Part shown: in pieces, positions 5,920 through 10,744 of the stretch
How the letters are laid out: every line of letters starts with the position of its first letter
How positions within the stretch are numbered: position 1 is the stretch's first letter
Assembly (NCBI GenBank): GCA_021604585.1
Contig: BQJG01000086.1
Coordinates: 1-10,744, forward strand
Direction: 5' to 3'
Source: Hyphococcus sp.
GTDB taxonomy: Bacteria > Pseudomonadota > Alphaproteobacteria > Caulobacterales > Parvularculaceae
DNA length: 10,744 nucleotides
The notes under the pieces: generated by a model
Database searches by the model: none
Told to the model about the DNA's origin: nothing
The model's input: the letters and a program-made list of their open reading frames with translations, nothing else
Translations under genes and position numbers: made by a program

Positions 5920-7116
5920 ATGTTTCGTAAGTTCTTTACGCTGTTTGGCACCATCGGCATTCTTGTCGGCGGCGTCGCGTTAATCGGCATGATGGCCGCT
6001 ATGCGGCCAAATATCGAGCCGAAAGAGCCAGATGTGGTGCCGCCAACCGTATTCTTTACGGTGGCCAAAGAAGCATCGGTTACGCTTGATGTAACCGCAC
6101 AGGGCGAAGTCCGTCCGCGTACAGATATCTCGCTGACCGCTCAGGTTGCTGGGCAAATCATTTCGACATCATCGGAATTCGTCAATGGCGGCGCGTTTGA
6201 GGAAGGCGACATCCTGATCAAGATCGAAGACGCCCCTTATCGCGCAACAGCGGCGGCGGCGCGCGCGCGACTCGCCCAGGAGCAAGCGGAAGCCTCCTTG
6301 GCGCGCAGAGATTACGAAGAGTTGGGGCGCGTGGCGGATCCGACGGACCTAGCCTTGCGCCTGCCGCAACTTGCGCAAGTAGAGGCGGAATACAGAGCAG
6401 CGCAGCTAAATCTCGATCGCACGACAATTCGCGCGCCGTTTAAAGGCCGGGTGCGAGAACGCATCGCAGGCGTCGGCCAATATGTAGCGCCCGGCGCGCA
6501 ACTGGGACGCATTTTCTCAACGGATGTCGCAGAGATTCGCTTTCCATTGAACGATAATGATCTCGCCAAGCTGGGACTTCCGATCGCTTTCACCGAAAGC
6601 GAAGACAATCCCGGACCGCCAGTCATCATGACCGCTTTCATCGCCGGACAAGAACACAAATGGGCCGGACGCATTGAGAGAACAGACGGCGCCATTGATC
6701 CAACGACGCGTCAAATCTTCGCCATTGCAGTGGTCGACGACCCCTATGGCAAAGGCTCTGACAACGGCACGCCCTTGGCCATGGGCCTCTTTGTCAACGC
6801 CACCATTGAAGGCAAGCCATACGAAAACGCGATGGTGTTGCCGCGCTCCGCGCTTTACGGACGCGATACCGTTTATGTCGTCAATGCCGACGACACGGTG
6901 ACAAAGCGTACGGTTACTGTGGTTTCCGCTGAAAAGGATTTCATCACGATCTCCTCAGGGGTCGAGGATGGTGAACGGGTCGTTACATCGCCTCTGCGCG
7001 GCGCGGGCGAAGGCGACAAGGTCACGCCAACTGATCCTGCGGCGATAAAACCGACCGAACAAAATCTAGCCGCTGACAGCGGCGCATCCGAACGAACTTC
7101 GCCGGGAGATCATTGA
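5920..7116 (+). CDS. RND efflux membrane fusion protein (periplasmic adaptor)
   Basis: A 398-residue protein of the HlyD/AcrA adaptor family, which bridges the inner-membrane permease and the outer-membrane duct. Residues 6-28 form an uncleaved-looking membrane anchor (no lipobox cysteine). The biotinyl-lipoyl-like half-domains follow: QGEVRPRTDISLTAQVAGQI (61-80), then GDILIKIEDAPY (96-107). A short coiled-coil hairpin rich in Ala, Glu and Arg spans about 108-164, followed by the signature LDRTTIRAPFKGRV (165-178). The beta-barrel (about 200-300) contains GAIDPTTRQIFAIAVV and PLAMGLFVNATIEG; the membrane-proximal domain includes VLPRSALYGRDTVYVVN (306-322). The last 30 residues are a hydrophilic tail. 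The short hairpin is typical of adaptors in marine alphaproteobacterial pumps. It sits nine bases after the outer-membrane gene and overlaps the permease start by one base. The ribosome site (GGAGAG, 5902-5907) lies rather far from the ATG, so translational coupling is plausible. Confidence 0.94.
   Translation: MFRKFFTLFGTIGILVGGVALIGMMAAMRPNIEPKEPDVVPPTVFFTVAKEASVTLDVTAQGEVRPRTDISLTAQVAGQIISTSSEFVNGGAFEEGDILIKIEDAPYRATAAAARARLAQEQAEASLARRDYEELGRVADPTDLALRLPQLAQVEAEYRAAQLNLDRTTIRAPFKGRVRERIAGVGQYVAPGAQLGRIFSTDVAEIRFPLNDNDLAKLGLPIAFTESEDNPGPPVIMTAFIAGQEHKWAGRIERTDGAIDPTTRQIFAIAVVDDPYGKGSDNGTPLAMGLFVNATIEGKPYENAMVLPRSALYGRDTVYVVNADDTVTKRTVTVVSAEKDFITISSGVEDGERVVTSPLRGAGEGDKVTPTDPAAIKPTEQNLAADSGASERTSPGDH
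7104..7108 (+). promoter_or_regulatory. Ribosome site fixing the permease start
   Basis: GGGAG lies seven bases before the ATG at 7116. A TTG at 7113 is in frame directly before this ATG and could extend the protein by one residue, but the ATG is the better choice by codon and spacing. The stop of the adaptor gene and this start share one base (TGATG), a usual sign of translational coupling. Confidence 0.6.
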
Positions 7117-10100
7117 TGAACGGCCTCATCTCATGGTGGTCGCGCAACGGCGTCGCCGCGAATCTGCTCATGGTTGCAGTGCTGGTCACTGGCGCGATTG
7201 CTTTCTTGCGTTTGGAACGGGAGGTTTTTCCGTCGGCCGATTTTAACGGCGCCACAGTCAGCGTCGCCTGGCCGGGTGCGTCTCCCGTTGAAATCGAAGA
7301 GCAGATCATCCTGCGTATTGAAGAATCGGTCGCCGATATTGACGGCGTCAAGCACATCGATTCCACCGCCCGCGAAGGCGCCGCCGTTCTCAACATCGAA
7401 GGCATCGACACAATCGACGCCACCCGTTTTCTTAACGACATCAAAAACCGGATCGACGGCATTTCGACGTTGCCGCAGGACGCCTTTCCGCCTGTCGTTT
7501 CGCAATGGAGAAACGACGGGGGCGCCATCTATATGGCGCTCTATGGCGATTTATCCGAACGCGAACTGAACCGGCTTGCCCGCGATCTGCGCGATGAAGT
7601 TTCCCAAATCCCGAACGGTTCTCCCCTTGTGGAACTTTGGGGAGACATGCGCGAAGAAGTCTCTATCGAGGTGTCGGAAGACGCGCTGCGGCGCTTCGGG
7701 CTCACCTTCGACGATGTCTCTCGCGCCATTCGCGGCTCATCGCTGAATATCGCCGCCGGTCAGGTAAGAACGGAAACCGGCAATATTCAGGTCGCTGCGC
7801 GAGCGCTGGCCGACACTGAAGAAGAGTTCAGCAGGATCGTCATTCGCCAAAATCCAGACGGTTCGGTTCTGAGGGTCAGCGATGTCGCCCGCGTTGTCGA
7901 TGGGTTTGAAGATCGCAACATGAAGCGCCAGATGAACGGGCAGCCTTCCATCTCGATCGCCATCAACGCACCGGAAACATTGAATATCGTCAAGCTTTCC
8001 GCAGCTGTGAATGATTGGATCAAAGAAAAGAACACTGAACTCGAGGGCAAGGCGCAACTCTTCGTCTGGTTTGACACCGCAGATCTTTATTTCGCCCGCA
8101 TGGACCTTGTTTCATCGAATGCGGTGATTGGTCTTGTTCTCGTCTTGATCATTCTCCTCTTGTTCCTGCGCCCGGCTGTGGCGTTCTGGGTCAGCATAGG
8201 CATTGCAGTTTCATTCGCCGGCGCCTTTATTTTCATGCCGATGACCGGCGTTTCGCTGAATATGCTGTCGCTTTTCGCCTTTCTACTGGTGATCGGCGTT
8301 GTTGTGGACGACGCGATTATCGTTGGCGAAAGCATTCACAACCAAACCGAAGACGGAAACAGCGGAATCGACGCTGCAATTGTCGGGACGCAGCTGGTCG
8401 CAAAGCCGGTCTTCTTCGCCGTGCTGACAACGATGATCGCGTTTATGCCCTGGCTGTTCATGTCGGGCGGCACATCTCAGTTCACCAAGCACATTACGCT
8501 GACAATCATCTTCGCGCTCACCTTCTCGCTGATCGAGTCCTTCTTCATTCTGCCGTCTCACCTCGCGCATATGAAACGGCAAAACAGGGACGGCGTTTAC
8601 TACAAAATGCAAAGCGTCTTCTCTGAAGGCTTGATGAATTTTGCTGAGAACGTTTACAGGCCGATCATCAGCACTGCGGTGCGCTGGCGTTATTTCACCT
8701 GCGCCGGGTTTATCGTCGCCTTCGCCGTCGCGACCGCCTTGCTGGCGCAGGGGTGGATTTCTTTCAAGTTCATGCCGGAAGTCCAGGGAACGTTCATTTC
8801 GATGAATGTGCGCCTGCCAGAAGGCGCATCCTTTAATCGAAGCCTGCAGATTTTTGACGAAGTCGAAGAGGCGGCCGAAAAGCTGAAGCAGGCAAGAGGC
8901 AAAGCGAAAGACGGCACCGATTTCGTAAAGGCCGTCTATATTCGCGCCGATGAAGGCAATGTCGTTTCTTATGTCACCATTGTCGGGGCCGAGCAGAGAA
9001 AGGATTCAACCCAGGTCGTTGCGGAAGAATTCAGAAGCTATCTCGCCGACATCCCGGACGCCGAAGAAATCAACGTCACCTATACGATCAATGATGGCGG
9101 CCCTGACCTGGCCTTCGGCATCGAGTCCGATAATCTCGAAGATTTGCGGATCGCCACGCTGGATGTGCAGAACTATCTGCGCACTCTTCCCGGCATCTAT
9201 GATGTTCGCAACAACCTTCAGTCCGAAACGCCTGAACTACAGATCAGCCTGAAACCCGGCGCAGAACGGTTTGGCCTGACGCTTGCCGAAGTTTCCCGTC
9301 AGGTGCGCCAGGCGTTCTATGGCGACGAAGTTCAGCGGCTGCCGCGCGACGGCCAGGATGTGCGCGTCATGGTGCGATACCCGCGCTCTGACCGTGAGTC
9401 CCTGACCACCATCGAAAGCATGCGGGTTCGCACAGCCGACGGACGAGAGGTTCCGCTGACGGCGGTCGCCGACGCAGAATTCGCCCCCAGCTTCAAACGC
9501 ATCGAACGGCGCGACCGCACGCGGTCGGCGCGGGTAACCGCAGAACTGCGCGAAGATGTAGATCGCGCCGCGATTATGAAAATGTTCAATCAGGAATTCG
9601 TTCCCGAATGGAAACTGCGTCATCCCGAAGTCAACCTGGCGGCGCGCGGCGACGCGGAAGCGCAAGCCGAATTCATGATGGAGTTCCTCTCGCTTTACGC
9701 CATCGCCTTCTTTGCCATGTATATGCTGTTGGCGATTGCGTTTGGCTCCTATTGGCAGCCAGTGCTGGTGATGTGCGCTATTCCCTTCGGCTTTATGGGC
9801 GCGGCGTTCGGGCACTTCCTGTTCGGTCTCGACTTTGCGCTGTTTTCCTTCTTCGGCATCGGCGCTGCCGCCGGCGTTGTCGTCAACGACAACCTTGTGC
9901 TGATCGACTACGTCAACAGATTGCGCGCTCAAGGCGAAGGCGCCTTTGCCGCGCTGGTCAAAGCCGGCGTCGGCCGTTTCCGTCCGATCCTGCTCACTTC
10001 CGTCACAACTTTTGTCGGGTTGCTGCCGATCATGTTTGAGCGCTCAACCGACGCGCAGTTCCTGATGCCGACCGTCGTCGCGCTCGCATGGGGCGTGTTC

Positions 10101-10313
10101 TTCGCCATGTTCGTGACGCTGCTGTTTGTGCCGGCGATGTATGCGGTTGGCGCGGATATCGCCCGTTTCTATCGCTGGGCCTGGACGGGCGAGAAACAGC
10201 CTGAAGTGGGGCACGGCGCTTCGGAAGAACGCGGCTTTGGCGAAGCCTCCAAGCAAGGCCAAGATGCTGATCTGGGCGGACGCAGAAACCCACTTTGGGA
10301 CCCGGCGGAATAA
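7116..10313 (+). CDS. RND efflux transporter permease (AcrB/HAE class)
   Basis: A 1065-residue inner-membrane, proton-driven permease, the usual length for this family. Layout: TM1 at about 13-33 after a short cytoplasmic start; a large periplasmic porter and docking domain to about 330; TM2-TM6 (about 334-482), with the proton-relay pair Asp398-Asp399 in GVVVDDAIIVGES of TM4; TM7 (about 528-546); a second periplasmic half to about 855; TM8-TM12 (about 857-1012). TM10 reads GVVVNDNLVLIDYVN, with Asn924 where AcrB has its essential Lys940; Asn here is common in the branch of AcrB-like pumps with VVND in TM10, so it marks the subfamily and is not damage. No heavy-metal signature was recognised, so a hydrophobic or amphiphilic compound is likelier than a metal ion, but the substrate is not readable. 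The last 40 or so residues form a polar cytoplasmic tail. It is the last gene of the operon, followed by a strong terminator 21 bases after the stop. Confidence 0.95.
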   Translation: MNGLISWWSRNGVAANLLMVAVLVTGAIAFLRLEREVFPSADFNGATVSVAWPGASPVEIEEQIILRIEESVADIDGVKHIDSTAREGAAVLNIEGIDTIDATRFLNDIKNRIDGISTLPQDAFPPVVSQWRNDGGAIYMALYGDLSERELNRLARDLRDEVSQIPNGSPLVELWGDMREEVSIEVSEDALRRFGLTFDDVSRAIRGSSLNIAAGQVRTETGNIQVAARALADTEEEFSRIVIRQNPDGSVLRVSDVARVVDGFEDRNMKRQMNGQPSISIAINAPETLNIVKLSAAVNDWIKEKNTELEGKAQLFVWFDTADLYFARMDLVSSNAVIGLVLVLIILLLFLRPAVAFWVSIGIAVSFAGAFIFMPMTGVSLNMLSLFAFLLVIGVVVDDAIIVGESIHNQTEDGNSGIDAAIVGTQLVAKPVFFAVLTTMIAFMPWLFMSGGTSQFTKHITLTIIFALTFSLIESFFILPSHLAHMKRQNRDGVYYKMQSVFSEGLMNFAENVYRPIISTAVRWRYFTCAGFIVAFAVATALLAQGWISFKFMPEVQGTFISMNVRLPEGASFNRSLQIFDEVEEAAEKLKQARGKAKDGTDFVKAVYIRADEGNVVSYVTIVGAEQRKDSTQVVAEEFRSYLADIPDAEEINVTYTINDGGPDLAFGIESDNLEDLRIATLDVQNYLRTLPGIYDVRNNLQSETPELQISLKPGAERFGLTLAEVSRQVRQAFYGDEVQRLPRDGQDVRVMVRYPRSDRESLTTIESMRVRTADGREVPLTAVADAEFAPSFKRIERRDRTRSARVTAELREDVDRAAIMKMFNQEFVPEWKLRHPEVNLAARGDAEAQAEFMMEFLSLYAIAFFAMYMLLAIAFGSYWQPVLVMCAIPFGFMGAAFGHFLFGLDFALFSFFGIGAAAGVVVNDNLVLIDYVNRLRAQGEGAFAALVKAGVGRFRPILLTSVTTFVGLLPIMFERSTDAQFLMPTVVALAWGVFFAMFVTLLFVPAMYAVGADIARFYRWAWTGEKQPEVGHGASEERGFGEASKQGQDADLGGRRNPLWDPAE

Positions 10314-10334
10314 ATCAGCCAATTGGATAATCTC

Positions 10335-10369
10335 AAAGGGCCTCAGCGCACGCCGTTGGGGCCTTTTTT
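10335..10369 (+). terminator. Rho-independent terminator of the RND operon
   Basis: The arms AAAGG-CCTCAGCG (10335-10339, 10341-10348) and CGTTGGGG-CCTTT (10354-10366) form 13 pairs with one bulged G and two G-U pairs, a five-base loop (10349-10353), and a run of six T at 10364-10369. It lies 21 bases after the permease stop. Confidence 0.88.
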
Positions 10370-10370
10370 A

Positions 10371-10385
10371 TTAACCATATGTTAA
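10371..10385. promoter_or_regulatory. CtrA-type binding box (TTAA-N7-TTAA)
   Basis: TTAA (10371-10374), seven bases, TTAA (10382-10385) exactly match the full CtrA box of Caulobacterales and relatives. A further TTAAC half-site lies at 10401-10405, itself part of an inverted repeat with GTTAAG at 10381-10386. With even base composition a TTAA-N7-TTAA match is expected about once per 65 kb, and less often in GC-rich DNA. CtrA, the cell-cycle response regulator, is known to activate or repress transcription at such sites. No protein gene begins downstream on the plus strand before tRNA-Asn, so the target is unclear. The motif is seen; binding is inferred. Confidence 0.5.
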
Positions 10386-10406
10386 GACCTTGATGAGAGC
10401 TTAACA

Positions 10407-10428
10407 GTGTCTTCTCCCGAGAAGACAC
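10407..10428. repeat. Perfect inverted repeat, ten-base arms
   Basis: GTGTCTTCTC (10407-10416), two bases, GAGAAGACAC (10419-10428). It is an almost gapless 22-base palindrome that would form a stable hairpin in RNA or serve as a symmetric protein site. No T run follows on either strand, so it is not an intrinsic terminator. It sits 18 bases before a second, stronger hairpin. Confidence 0.7.
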
Positions 10429-10446
10429 CCCACCATACCCCACGAC

Positions 10447-10489
10447 AGTGAGTACCGGCCGCGTTTCCCCCAAACGCGGCCGTCTCACT
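10447..10489. repeat. Long stable hairpin, candidate structured RNA or palindromic element
   Basis: The core GGCCGCGTTT (10457-10466) pairs perfectly with AAACGCGGCC (10472-10481) across a C5 loop. It is extended by AC with GT and by AGTGAG (10447-10452) with CTCACT (10484-10489), giving about 18 pairs with two single-base bulges on the left arm. No T run follows on either strand. The high GC content and length argue against chance. It could be part of a small RNA or a dispersed palindromic repeat; I do not recognise it. Confidence 0.6.
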
Positions 10490-10622
10490 ATTCAGCGCTG
10501 CAATTTCGCGCCCAATACTTGCGCCTGATCTCTTGCCGCGCACCCTTTGGTAGTGATTCTGTGACAGATTGCTGACGGCGGCGCCCTGATCCCAAAAATT
10601 GGGCGGCGTGGCAAAAAGGGTG
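10490..10622. other. Intergenic stretch without recognised gene
   Basis: No convincing coding region is seen here. Visible minor structures are an 11-base palindrome TCTGTGACAGA (10558-10568), a GATTC site just before it, and a small hairpin CCCAA/TTGGG with three-base loop at 10591-10603. A minus-strand open frame crosses the area but runs over the two strong hairpins and resembles nothing known. Confidence 0.4.
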
Positions 10623-10651
10623 TGGATTCGCGGCATAGGCTTTGCTATACG
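10623..10651 (+). promoter_or_regulatory. Probable promoter of tRNA-Asn
   Basis: A good -10 box TATACG (10646-10651) preceded by GC (GCTATAC) lies 17 bases after a poor -35 (TGGATT, 10623-10628). A start near 10658 would leave a leader of about 11 bases before the tRNA. The -10 lies in an imperfect inverted repeat, CGGCATAG (10631-10638) with CTAT-AC-GCCG (10645-10654). Confidence 0.4.
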
Positions 10652-10668
10652 CCGCTTTCCAAAGGCGT

Positions 10669-10744
10669 TCCCTGATAGCTCAGTTGGTAGAGCAGCTGAC
10701 TGTTAATCAGCGGGTCACTGGTTCGAGTCCAGTTCAGGGAGCCA
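10669..10744 (+). tRNA. tRNA-Asn (anticodon GTT)
   Basis: A complete 76-base cloverleaf ending exactly at the window edge. The acceptor TCCCTGA (10669-10675) pairs with TCAGGGA (10734-10740); the D arm contains AGCTCAGTTGGTAGAGC; the anticodon stem GCTGA/TCAGC encloses CTGTTAA with GTT at 10702-10704; the T loop is TTCGAGT. The discriminator G and an encoded CCA (10742-10744) finish it. Confidence 0.97.

Noticed and set aside
7113..7115. TTG as the start of the RND permease
   Set aside because: It adds one residue to an adjacent in-frame ATG that has better codon and better ribosome-site spacing and gives the common TGATG overlap.
8307..9909. Loss of the TM10 lysine in the permease as a sign of an inactive pump
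   Set aside because: The TM4 Asp pair is intact, and Asn in the VVND motif of TM10 is typical of this branch of AcrB-like permeases, so it is a subfamily trait.
9237..9932. Minus-strand open frame of 231 codons inside the RND permease
   Set aside because: It covers conserved TM8-TM10 coding sequence of the permease, has no family resemblance and no ribosome site; a shadow frame.
10382..10636. Minus-strand open frame of 84 codons in the last intergenic region
   Set aside because: It runs through both strong hairpins and the CtrA-like box, shows no known motif and has no clear ribosome site.

Overview
The window reads as the chromosome of an alphaproteobacterium, probably from the dimorphic or stalked side of the class (Caulobacterales, Hyphomonadaceae, Parvularculales or relatives). 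The reasons are a clear popZ homologue (polar organizing protein, restricted to Alphaproteobacteria), popZ lying beside tolC and a pcm-like gene, moderately GC-rich coding sequence, a TTAA-N7-TTAA match to the CtrA binding motif, and tRNA promoters of the alphaproteobacterial type (TTGACC, then GCTAT-type -10). The exact genus cannot be told from the sequence alone.

Left part (1-3926, all minus strand): reading in the direction of transcription, a divergent protein-L-isoaspartate methyltransferase-like gene (3926-3273), a TolC-type outer-membrane channel with a TTG start (3159-1834), popZ (1719-1177) closed by an intrinsic terminator (1151-1122), and the first 364 codons of an S9A prolyl oligopeptidase (1094 to the window edge). 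The 5' edge of popZ can fold into a nested hairpin that would hide its start region.

Middle (3927-4458): a non-coding divergent region with a good sigma70-type promoter for a complete tRNA-Cys (GCA), then an AT-rich leader of about 250 bases holding a candidate operator-like inverted repeat and two GANTC sites ahead of the efflux operon.

Right part (4459-10313, plus strand): a three-gene tripartite RND efflux operon encoding a NodT/OprM-type outer-membrane lipoprotein, a membrane-fusion protein and an AcrB-class permease. The genes lie 9 bases apart and then overlap by one base, so one transcript is likely. The three proteins would form a single inner membrane-periplasm-outer membrane pump; the substrate cannot be read from the sequence, and no regulator gene is visible. 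A strong intrinsic terminator follows.

Right edge (10314-10744): the terminator is followed immediately by the CtrA-like box and by two very strong perfect or near-perfect hairpins with no open reading frame, then a complete tRNA-Asn (GTT) that ends on the last base of the window. The CtrA-like box plus hairpins is the least explained piece of DNA here and may mark an undescribed small RNA or palindromic element. Most of the rest is recognisable chromosomal core or ordinary efflux machinery; no CRISPR, insertion sequence, phage or toxin-antitoxin genes were seen.
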